6,069 nt of DNA from DATBIO01 sp036556965 (GTDB lineage: Bacteria > Acidobacteriota > Vicinamibacteria > Fen-336): contig DATBIO010000280.1 in assembly GCA_036556965.1 (NCBI GenBank), positions 1-6,069 of the forward strand, read 5' to 3'. Shown one piece after another: positions 1 to 5,381 of the stretch (within the stretch, counting starts at the first letter, position 1; the number at the start of each line of letters is the position of its first letter). The notes beneath the pieces were generated by a model, which was not told the origin of the DNA, did no database searches, and saw only the letters and a program-made list of their open reading frames with translations. Position numbers and translations under genes: made by a program.

Positions 1-2
1 AG

Positions 3-821
3 GCGGCCGCCCACGCCGCGGCGGGGGGCGTGCCCGTCTGCTACGTGACCCTCGAGTCGAGCGAGGAGCAGATCGCGACCCGCGTGCTGGCCCTGGAGGC
101 CCGCTGTCCCTGGCCCGAGCTCTACATCGGCCGCAGCGGCCGGGCCCGCATCGAGGAGCTGAAGGAGGAGCACGCCGCCGCCATGCGTGCCCTGCCCGTC
201 CACGTGGTGGAGGGCACGGCGGAGAAGTGGAGCTACCACAACGTCCGCAACATCGCGACCTGGATGCGCGCGCGCTACGCGGAGGACGGGGCGGGAGCGC
301 GGCCGGTGCTCATCGTGGTGGACTTCGCGCAGATGGTGAGCGGCCATGGCCGCGACCAGGAGCCGCGGGAGGTCATCGAGCGCCTGGGGCAGGAGGCGCG
401 CACCACCGCCCGCGACTTCGACGCCGTCGTCCTCCTGCTCTCCTCCACCAGCCGCGAGAGCGACCCGCGCCTGCAGGGGGACGACGACACCATCGGCTTC
501 AAGCGCGATCGCCGCCGGACGCCCATCCTCGGCCGCGGCAACCCGGCCAAGATCGCGCGCACCAAGGACCCCGCCGACCTCGAGCAGCGCAGCGACACGG
601 TGCTGGTGCTGAGCCCCGAGCAGCGTTCCGAGCGCACCTGGTGCGCGGTGGCCAAGAACAGCGCCGGCTCGCGCGCCTGGTGCGCCCTGCGCTTCGACGG
701 CAGCCGCTTCGAGGTCGATGCCGAGAGGAGCCGTCCCGTTCCCGACGAGGCCCTCGACCCCGCCGACGCCGCTCCCTCGCCCGAGGCCGCTCCCTCGCCC
801 GACGCCGCTCCCGGCGACTGA
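3..821 (+). CDS. DnaB-like helicase C-terminal domain protein (5' partial)
   Basis: The frame is open from the window's left edge, so the true start and Walker A (P-loop) lie upstream; the GTG at 30 is internal. The first visible residues (AAAHAAAGG, then PVCYVTLESS) match the stretch after the P-loop of DnaB-type RecA-fold ATPases, where the helix is followed by a strand ending in SLE. Walker B is VLIVVDFAQM, with its Asp at 321-323. A later strand, AVVLLLSSTSRE, sits where DnaB has LSQLNR, so the usual Gln is replaced by Ser. Then come DLEQRSDTVLVL, like the IEQDAD segment of DnaB, and CAVAKNSAGSRAW, like the iaKnR.G segment. The known family role is ATP-driven DNA unwinding or loading, in replicative, phage or plasmid helicases. 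Whether this copy is the main helicase or a divergent accessory ATPase cannot be told without the N-terminus. The last 40 or so residues are a low-complexity Ala/Pro/Asp/Glu tail. The gene converges on the kinase gene. Confidence 0.75.
   Translation, partial: AAAHAAAGGVPVCYVTLESSEEQIATRVLALEARCPWPELYIGRSGRARIEELKEEHAAAMRALPVHVVEGTAEKWSYHNVRNIATWMRARYAEDGAGARPVLIVVDFAQMVSGHGRDQEPREVIERLGQEARTTARDFDAVVLLLSSTSRESDPRLQGDDDTIGFKRDRRRTPILGRGNPAKIARTKDPADLEQRSDTVLVLSPEQRSERTWCAVAKNSAGSRAWCALRFDGSRFEVDAERSRPVPDEALDPADAAPSPEAAPSPDAAPGD
765..818 (+). repeat. 18-bp tandem repeat, 3 units, in the helicase-like gene tail
   Basis: Three in-frame 18-bp units lie at 765-782, 783-800 and 801-818, directly before the TGA stop. 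The first two differ by one base (gac versus gag) and the third diverges in its last six bases. They encode DAAPSP, EAAPSP and DAAPGD. The length keeps the frame, so copy number can change without breaking the gene. The product is a flexible acidic Ala/Pro tail, probably disordered. Confidence 0.85.
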
Positions 822-890
822 GGCCCGCCGCGGCCACCGGGCGCTCCCGGGAGGACCCGCCGGCCGGCGCTCCCGCCCCGCGCGGCGCCC
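822..890. other. convergent intergenic gap with GC palindromes
   Basis: This 69-bp gap separates two genes that end towards each other. It holds two perfect palindromes, CTCCCGGGAG (844-853) and CGCCGGCCGGCG (858-869), and a 10-bp direct repeat GGCGCTCCCG (840-849 and 866-875). There is no T-run on either strand, so it does not look like a standard intrinsic terminator. A GC-rich stem without a U-tract might still slow transcription from both sides, but that is inference. Confidence 0.3.
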
Positions 891-3200
891 TCAGCCGACG
901 AGGGCGCGGAAGCGGGGCTCCTCGCGCAGCGACTCGAACTCGGGCTCGATGCGCGCGCGCTCCACCGTGAATGCGCGCCGCCGCTCCGCGGCGCCCTCCA
1001 GCCAGCAGAGCGCGCGCTCGGTGTCGCCGAGCAGGGCCGCCGCTCCCGCCGCGTAGTAGCGGGTGAAGGGCTCGTCCGCCCCCATCTGCACGCGGCGGTC
1101 GAAGGCGCGCAGGGCCGACTCCAGGGCGGAGCGTCCGTCCGCGACGCGGCCCAGGCGCAGGAGGGCGGCGCCCACGCGCGACTGCAGCTCGATGGCGATG
1201 CGCGCGCCCAGGGCGTGGTCCACGCTGCCCAGGAAGCGCTGCTCGCGCTCGAAGTGCCGGAGCGCCTCCTCGTGGCGGCCGCGCAGGGCGGCCACGTGCC
1301 CCAGGCGCATGTGGCCCCCCACGATCATGACCCCGTCCTTGCCCGAGACCAGCTCCTCCTGCAGCGCCGCCGCCCGCTGGGCCACGTCCTCCGCGCGCGC
1401 GAGGTCGCGCAGGAGGGAGGCGCAGTGGGCGAGCTGGAGCGCGCTCCACCCCGCCTGGGGGTTGATGGCAAGGGCCTTCTCGTAGCAGGCGGCGGCATCG
1501 GCGAAGCGCGCCTTGCCGATGAAGAGGGCGCGGCCCATGGCGGAGTGGGCGGAGGCGTCCCCCGGGTCGAGGAGCAGGGCGCGCTGGATCGCTTCCAGGC
1601 CCTCGTCCTCCCGACCCAGGGACACGAAGGTGGAGCCCAGCTCCCGCCAGGCCTCGGTCAGGTTCGGCCGGAGGCTCAGCGCGCGGCGGAAGCAGGCGAT
1701 GGCCCGCTCGTGCAGGTCGGGGGCCACCAGGTAGGAGGCCTTGACGTCCCACACCGAGCCCAGGCGCAGGTGGGCGCGGGCGTAGGCGGGGTCGAGGGCG
1801 ATGGCCTTCTCGAAGAAGAGGAGGGCGCGGTCCAGCGACTCGTAGCTCTCCGCGCGCAGGTTGAGGAGGCCGCGCGAATAGGCCTCGTAGGCCTCCACCA
1901 CCTCCGTCTCCTTGTCCCCGTCCGCGGCGGAGGCGGGCACGGCGTGCAGCCCCGCCACCAGCTCGGCCACGATGCGGTCCTGCAGGCCGAACACGTCGGC
2001 CATGCGGCCGTCGAGCTTGACCGTGCGCGCGGCGGTGCCGCCGTCCACGTCCATGAGGCGCGCCGTCACGCGCACCAGCTCGCCCTGGCGCTGGTAGGCG
2101 CCGGTGACCACCCAGCGCGCGCGCAGGGCCCGGCCCAGGGCCAGGGCCAGCGCCTCGTCCCCTTCGCGGCCCTCGCCGCCCAGCGTGCGCAGCACCTCCA
2201 CCACGCGCTCGCGCGCCACCACCGCCAGGCCGGGCAGCGCGCGCAGGTCCGCGGAGACCGTCTCCGCGATGCCCGTGCCGATCCAGCCGTCCTCCCCGGC
2301 CCCCGTGATGTTGGCGAAGCTGACCACGGCCACCGTGGAGCCGGTGGGCGGAGCCTCGGCGGGCGCGGCGCCGCGGTCCAGCGCTTCGAGGTCGTCGGCC
2401 AGCTCGCGGGCGGTGGCGTAGCGCTGCCCCGGGTCCTTGGCCAGCATGCGCTGGAGAACGCGCAGCACCTCGGGGGGCAGCTCGCTGCCCCGCGGCGGCG
2501 GGGGATCGTCGCGGAGCACGCCCTCCAGGACCTCGACCGCGCTCTTCCCGCGGAAGGGCGGCTCCCCGGCCAGCAGCTCGTAGAAGACGGCCCCCAGCGA
2601 GAAGAGGTCGCTGCGCCCGTCCACCGTCCGCCCCCGCGCCTGCTCGGGAGACATGTAGGCCACGGTGCCGGCCAGGGTGCCGGCGCCCTCCGCCCGCGTC
2701 CAGGTGTCGCCGTCCGCGTCGGGCGGGGGAAGACAGGCGGCCAGGCCGAAGTCCAGCACCTTCACGCGGCCCTGGTCCGTCAGCATGACGTTGGACGGCT
2801 TCACGTCGCGGTGGACGATGCCCTTGGCGTGGGCCTCCTCCAGGGCGAGGGCGATCTCGCGCACGATGCGCAGCGCCTCCGCCAGGGTGGGCCCGGCGCG
2901 GGCCACCTCGGCCAGGCTGCGCCCGGCCACGTGCTCCATGGCGATGAAGGGACGCGGCCCCCCGTCGTCCGCGACCTCGTCCACCTCGTAGACGACGGCG
3001 ATGTTGGGGTGGCTCAGGCCGGAGGCCACCCGCGCCTCCCGCAGGAGGCGGTCGCGCGCGTCCGCGTCCTCGCCCGCGCGCATCATCTTCAGGGCCACCC
3101 GCCGCTGGAGGCGCAGGTCCTCGGCCAGGAAGACCTCGCCCATGCCTCCCTCGCCGAGACGCTCCAGGATGCGGTAGTGGGAGACCGTGCTTCCGAGCAT
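891..3200 (-). CDS. Ser/Thr protein kinase with TolB/FlgO-like domain and TPRs
   Basis: The product is a 769-aa Hanks-type kinase that phosphorylates Ser/Thr on partner proteins. The start at 3200 places MLGSTVSHYRILERLGEGGMG at the protein's N-terminus, as is usual in this family; the longer open frame to 3497 is low-complexity shadow sequence. Kinase elements: glycine loop G16-G21, Lys38 (VALK), helix-C Glu55, catalytic HRDVKPSN at 130-137, DFG at 150-152 and SPE at 184-186, with Thr175 and Thr179 as possible activation-loop sites. The kinase domain ends near 275. Residues about 288-420 (TVAVVSFANITG, then GIAETVSADLRALPGLAVVAR) resemble the TolB N-terminal/FlgO-like domain common in Acidobacteria-type kinases and in cyclases. 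TPR-like helices fill about 440-740, for example ALLFFEKAIALDPAYARAHL at 459-478. No transmembrane segment is visible, so it is probably cytosolic. All catalytic residues are present, so it should be active. It starts 11 nt after the small upstream gene and has no clear Shine-Dalgarno of its own, suggesting translational coupling. Confidence 0.93.
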   Translation of the reverse strand: MLGSTVSHYRILERLGEGGMGEVFLAEDLRLQRRVALKMMRAGEDADARDRLLREARVASGLSHPNIAVVYEVDEVADDGGPRPFIAMEHVAGRSLAEVARAGPTLAEALRIVREIALALEEAHAKGIVHRDVKPSNVMLTDQGRVKVLDFGLAACLPPPDADGDTWTRAEGAGTLAGTVAYMSPEQARGRTVDGRSDLFSLGAVFYELLAGEPPFRGKSAVEVLEGVLRDDPPPPRGSELPPEVLRVLQRMLAKDPGQRYATARELADDLEALDRGAAPAEAPPTGSTVAVVSFANITGAGEDGWIGTGIAETVSADLRALPGLAVVARERVVEVLRTLGGEGREGDEALALALGRALRARWVVTGAYQRQGELVRVTARLMDVDGGTAARTVKLDGRMADVFGLQDRIVAELVAGLHAVPASAADGDKETEVVEAYEAYSRGLLNLRAESYESLDRALLFFEKAIALDPAYARAHLRLGSVWDVKASYLVAPDLHERAIACFRRALSLRPNLTEAWRELGSTFVSLGREDEGLEAIQRALLLDPGDASAHSAMGRALFIGKARFADAAACYEKALAINPQAGWSALQLAHCASLLRDLARAEDVAQRAAALQEELVSGKDGVMIVGGHMRLGHVAALRGRHEEALRHFEREQRFLGSVDHALGARIAIELQSRVGAALLRLGRVADGRSALESALRAFDRRVQMGADEPFTRYYAAGAAALLGDTERALCWLEGAAERRRAFTVERARIEPEFESLREEPRFRALVG

Positions 3201-3211
3201 GGTCGGGGTGC

Positions 3212-3556
3212 TCAGTGCGTCGTGCCCCCGTCGGGCGGCTTGCCCTTCTGCCGGAGCAGGGCCTGGAGCTGGCGGCGGGTGCGGGCGTGGCCGCCCAGCT
3301 CGCCGAGGATGGCCTTCAGCTGCTCGACCTTCTTCAGGATGTCCTCGCTGGTCATGCTGCGGCGGCCGGCGCGCACGCGGGCGCTGGGTGCGCCCGAGTG
3401 GGGCACGAAGGTCACGGCGAGGCCGAGGCCCTTGCGGGCGGTGCGATAGAGCCAGCCGCCGGGGACCTCGAGGCGCTCGGTGTCGGGGGCCACCCACTCC
3501 CAGTCCGTCCCCACGTCGAGGCGCCGTGGGGCGGCCGTCTTCCTGCGCGTCGGCAT
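3212..3556 (-). CDS. 114-aa protein of unknown function, upstream of kinase
   Basis: I do not recognise the function. The start at 3556 is chosen because GGGGAGGA lies 4 nt upstream; the open frame extends to 3604 but without such a site. The N-terminus is basic (PTRRKTAAPRR). Residues 19-52 form a compact aromatic module: WEW at 19-21, VPGGWLYR at 31-38 and LAVTFVP at 46-52. This reads as short beta strands, and similar VPGGWLYR/VTFVP modules occur, as I recall, in small bacterial proteins of unknown role. Residues about 69-104 (from TSEDILKKVEQLKAIL) form an amphipathic, Lys/Arg-rich helical region that could pair as a short coiled coil. The tail is PPDGGTTH. There is no signal peptide or membrane segment, so it is likely cytosolic. 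Being directly upstream of the kinase in one unit, it may be a regulator, substrate or partner of it; that is inference from position only. Confidence 0.7.
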   Translation of the reverse strand: MPTRRKTAAPRRLDVGTDWEWVAPDTERLEVPGGWLYRTARKGLGLAVTFVPHSGAPSARVRAGRRSMTSEDILKKVEQLKAILGELGGHARTRRQLQALLRQKGKPPDGGTTH

Positions 3557-3560
3557 CGCG

Positions 3561-3568
3561 TCCTCCCC
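3561..3568 (-). promoter_or_regulatory. Shine-Dalgarno of the 114-aa gene
   Basis: On the minus strand GGGGAGGA ends 4 nt before the ATG at 3556. It decides this start over the upstream in-frame ATG at 3604. I could not find a convincing -35/-10 pair for this strand in the 120-bp divergent gap; TAGGCT (3573-3578) is a weak -10 candidate with no matching -35. Confidence 0.65.
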
Positions 3569-3620
3569 GCTGAGCCTACACCGTTTCGTCCCGCCCGCCC
3601 CCACGAGGGCGCGGCGCCGT

Positions 3621-3650
3621 TTGACGCCGCAGGTTCCGCGGCGGTATACC
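3621..3650 (+). promoter_or_regulatory. sigma70-type promoter of the amidase cluster
   Basis: TTGACG (3621-3626, 5 of 6 to the -35 consensus) is followed after 18 bp by TATACC (3645-3650, 4 of 6 to the -10). Transcription would start near 3657, giving a leader of about 20 nt that includes the Shine-Dalgarno at 3663. In such GC-rich DNA this AT-richer pair stands out. Palindromic sequence between and over the boxes suggests control by a DNA-binding protein. Confidence 0.6.
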
Positions 3651-3652
3651 GC
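3625..3652. repeat. palindromes overlapping the promoter -10 (possible operator)
   Basis: GCGGTATACCGC at 3641-3652 is a perfect 12-bp palindrome that contains the whole -10 hexamer. Next to it, CGCCGC (3625-3630) and GCGGCG (3638-3643) form an inverted repeat with a 7-nt spacer inside the promoter spacer. A dimeric repressor bound here would block RNA polymerase. Some palindromes are expected by chance in this GC-rich DNA, but the TATA-centred one is less easily explained by composition. Confidence 0.35.
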
Positions 3653-3662
3653 GAGCCCACCC

Positions 3663-3670
3663 GAGGAGGT
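3663..3670 (+). promoter_or_regulatory. Shine-Dalgarno of the Tat-signal gene
   Basis: GAGGAGGT lies 6 nt before the ATG at 3677, a near-perfect anti-16S match at good spacing. It fixes this ATG over the longer open frame that reaches back to 3215 inside the minus-strand gene. Confidence 0.8.
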
Positions 3671-3676
3671 GCGCCC

Positions 3677-3976
3677 ATGACCCGGCGAACCGTCCTGACC
3701 CGTCGTGCCGCGAGCCGGCTGATCCTCGCTCTTCCCGTGGCCGCCCCCGCGCTGGCCCAGGACGCCCCCCCCGGGAAGAAGGCGGCGGAGAAGCCCACGC
3801 CGCAGGCCGAGTGCATCGCCGCCCAGGAGGCGGGACTGTCCGACGCCGAGCGGGAGACGTTGAAGAAGAGCATCACCGGCTTCGACAAGGCCGTGCAGGC
3901 CGTGCGCGACTTCAAGGTGCCCGCCGACGTCCCGCCCGCCGTCCGCTTCGCCCCCCTCAAGCCGCGAAGGGCTTGA
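3677..3976 (+). CDS. Tat-signal small protein, amidase N-terminal-extension-like
   Basis: This is a 99-aa protein. Residues 1-27 are a Tat-type signal: TRRTVLT at 2-8 fits the S/T-R-R-x-F-L-K pattern, a second Arg pair lies at 9-10, then a moderately hydrophobic stretch ends in APALA with likely cleavage after Ala27. The mature part has a charged linker (29-43), a helical region (AAQEAGLSDAERETLKKS at 48-65, continuing to VRDF at 76-79) and the end PADVPPAVRFAPL (82-94). From memory, the pattern of GL..AER, a helix with LRD/VRDF, then DVPPA.RF.P matches the N-terminal extension of Tat-exported amidases in Acidobacteria and Planctomycetes. The amidase gene follows 2 nt downstream in another frame, so this may be a split-off piece of it or a co-exported partner. 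The single Cys46 is not in a lipobox. There is no catalytic motif. Confidence 0.7.
   Translation: MTRRTVLTRRAASRLILALPVAAPALAQDAPPGKKAAEKPTPQAECIAAQEAGLSDAERETLKKSITGFDKAVQAVRDFKVPADVPPAVRFAPLKPRRA
3966..3971 (+). promoter_or_regulatory. Shine-Dalgarno-like site before the amidase
   Basis: GAAGGG sits 7 nt before the GTG at 3979, inside the last codons of the preceding gene. It favours GTG 3979 over TTG 3973, which would overlap the preceding stop as TTGA but leaves only 1 nt to this site. If the two genes are really one frame, the match is fortuitous. Confidence 0.5.
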
Positions 3977-3978
3977 GC

Positions 3979-5373
3979 GTGCTGGGTCCCGACGTCCTCT
4001 ACGCGACCGCCCTCGACCTCGGGCGCAAGCTGCGCGCGAGGCAGATCTCGCCCGTGGAGCTGGCCGAGTCGTACCTCGCGCGCATCGAGAAGCTGGACCC
4101 CACGCTGCGCTCCTTCGTGACCGTGGACCGCGAGCGCGCGCTGGCGGGGGCGCGACGCGCGGAGGGCGAGATCGCCCGGGGGCAGGTGCGGGGGCCGCTC
4201 CACGGCGTGCCCTACGGCGCCAAGGACCTCTTCGCCATCGAGGGACTGCCCAGCACCTGGGGCGCGAAGCCGTTCGCGCAGCAGCGCTTCGAGTCCACGG
4301 CCACGGTGATCGAGCGCCTGGCGCAGGCGGGCGCGGTGCTGCTGGGGACCGTGGCCATGATCGAGCTGGCGGGCGGGCTCGGCTACAGCGTGCCCTGGGC
4401 GTCCTTCACCGGGGCCACCCGCAACCCCTGGGACACGGGACGCTGGAGCTGCGGGTCGTCGTCCGGCTCCGGCGCGTCGGTGGCCGCGGGCCTCGTCGGC
4501 TTCGCCCTCGGCTCCGACACCTGGGGCTCGATCATCTGCCCGGCGAGCTTCTGCGGCATCAGCGGCGTGCGCCCCACCTTCGGCCGCGTGTCGCGGCACG
4601 GCGCCATGGCGCTCTCCTGGACCATGGACAAGCTGGGGCCGCTGGCGCGCTCGGCGGAGGACTGCGAGGCGGTGCTGCGCGTCATCGCCGGCCACGACCC
4701 GCGGGACGACTGGTCCGCGCAGGAGCCCGTCCCCGCCGCGCTCCCCGCGGAGACGGCGCGCGCGCTCAGGGTCGCCGCCATCAGGCCCGATCCCCAGGCC
4801 GCGGAGCCCGAGGTCGCAGGCGCGTTCGAGGAGGCGGTGAAGGCGCTGGGCGCCGGCGGCGTGACCGTCGGCGACGCGAAGCTGCCCGACCTGCCCTTCG
4901 AAGCGGTGGCCGCGCTCGTCATCAAGGCGGAGGCGGCCTCCGCCTTCGAGGAGCTGTTCCGCGACGGCCGCGCGCGCCAGCTCGCCGACCCCGAGGCGTC
5001 GATCTCGAACGCGGCGGCCCGGGCCATCACCGCGGGCGAGTACGTGAAGGCGCTCCGCATCCGCACGCTGTGCCAGCGCGCCATGGCCGACTTCTTCTCG
5101 CGCTGGGACCTCCTCGTGGCGCCGGCGGAGATGATGACGGCGCCGCCCGCCGACAAGAGCCTGGCCGACGTCGAGTGGTCGGACCCCGTCGGCGGCATGT
5201 CCACGCTGTGCGGACTGCCCGCCATCTCGGTGCCGTGCGGGTTCGGCCGCGGCGGGCTGCCCGTGGGCCTGACCATCGTGGCCGGCGCCTTCGAGGAGCC
5301 GAGGATGTTCGCGCTGGCGCGGCTCTTCCAGGCGGGCACGGACTGGCACCGCCGCCGGCCGCCCCTGGGGTAG
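3979..5373 (+). CDS. amidase-signature family hydrolase
   Basis: The enzyme hydrolyses C-N amide bonds; its substrate cannot be read from sequence. The product from GTG 3979 is 464 aa, normal for the family. The Ser-cisSer-Lys triad is complete: Lys82 (GVPYGAKDLF), cis-Ser160 (CGSSSGSG) and nucleophile Ser184 (GSDTWGSIICP). The 24-residue gap between the two serines equals that of FAAH and malonamidase E2. The signature deviates from the common GSDTGGSIR: Trp182 replaces Gly and Ile186 replaces Arg. I recall the W-G-S-I form, and RPTFGRVSRHGAMALSWTMD (198-217), from an Acidobacteria/Planctomycetes amidase branch, so it is probably an active subfamily variant. It is unlikely to be GatA, since no gatB or gatC is nearby. 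As called it has no signal peptide and would be cytosolic, but fusion with the preceding Tat-signal frame would make it exported. Its stop TAG overlaps the next gene's Shine-Dalgarno. Confidence 0.93.
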   Translation: MLGPDVLYATALDLGRKLRARQISPVELAESYLARIEKLDPTLRSFVTVDRERALAGARRAEGEIARGQVRGPLHGVPYGAKDLFAIEGLPSTWGAKPFAQQRFESTATVIERLAQAGAVLLGTVAMIELAGGLGYSVPWASFTGATRNPWDTGRWSCGSSSGSGASVAAGLVGFALGSDTWGSIICPASFCGISGVRPTFGRVSRHGAMALSWTMDKLGPLARSAEDCEAVLRVIAGHDPRDDWSAQEPVPAALPAETARALRVAAIRPDPQAAEPEVAGAFEEAVKALGAGGVTVGDAKLPDLPFEAVAALVIKAEAASAFEELFRDGRARQLADPEASISNAAARAITAGEYVKALRIRTLCQRAMADFFSRWDLLVAPAEMMTAPPADKSLADVEWSDPVGGMSTLCGLPAISVPCGFGRGGLPVGLTIVAGAFEEPRMFALARLFQAGTDWHRRRPPLG

Positions 5374-5377
5374 GAGG
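5372..5377 (+). promoter_or_regulatory. Shine-Dalgarno of the peptidase gene, overlapping amidase stop
   Basis: AGGAGG starts on the second base of the amidase TAG stop and ends 4 nt before the ATG at 5382. This links termination of the amidase with initiation of the peptidase. Confidence 0.75.
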
Positions 5378-5381
5378 ACGC

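Noticed and set aside
822..890. intrinsic terminator between the convergent genes
   Set aside because: The palindromes have no real loop and no T-run follows on either strand, so it is listed only as a palindrome-rich gap.
499..1752. 417-aa open frame on the - strand, overlapping the kinase C-terminus and the helicase-like gene
   Set aside because: It is a frame-shifted shadow of the TPR region, Arg/Pro/Gly-rich, without motifs.
1215..3449. 744-aa open frame on the + strand opposite the kinase gene
   Set aside because: It is antisense to a kinase with all catalytic motifs. Its product is low-complexity Gly/Ala/His/Arg/Val with no domain, as expected from very GC-rich DNA.
3201..3497. N-terminal extension of the kinase frame
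   Set aside because: These 99 residues are Arg/Pro-rich shadow of the small upstream gene. The family's usual N-terminus begins exactly at the ATG at 3200.
3950..3976. programmed -1 ribosomal frameshift joining the Tat-signal frame to the amidase
   Set aside because: The C run does not form an X-XXY-YYZ heptamer in the zero frame (codons gcc ccc ctc), and no clear downstream pseudoknot could be seen. A split gene or one-base loss is simpler.
3412..5349. 645-aa open frame on the - strand across the amidase and intergenic gap
   Set aside because: It is antisense to the amidase and rich in Arg/Gly/Ala/His with no recognisable motif; it also crosses the divergent promoter region.
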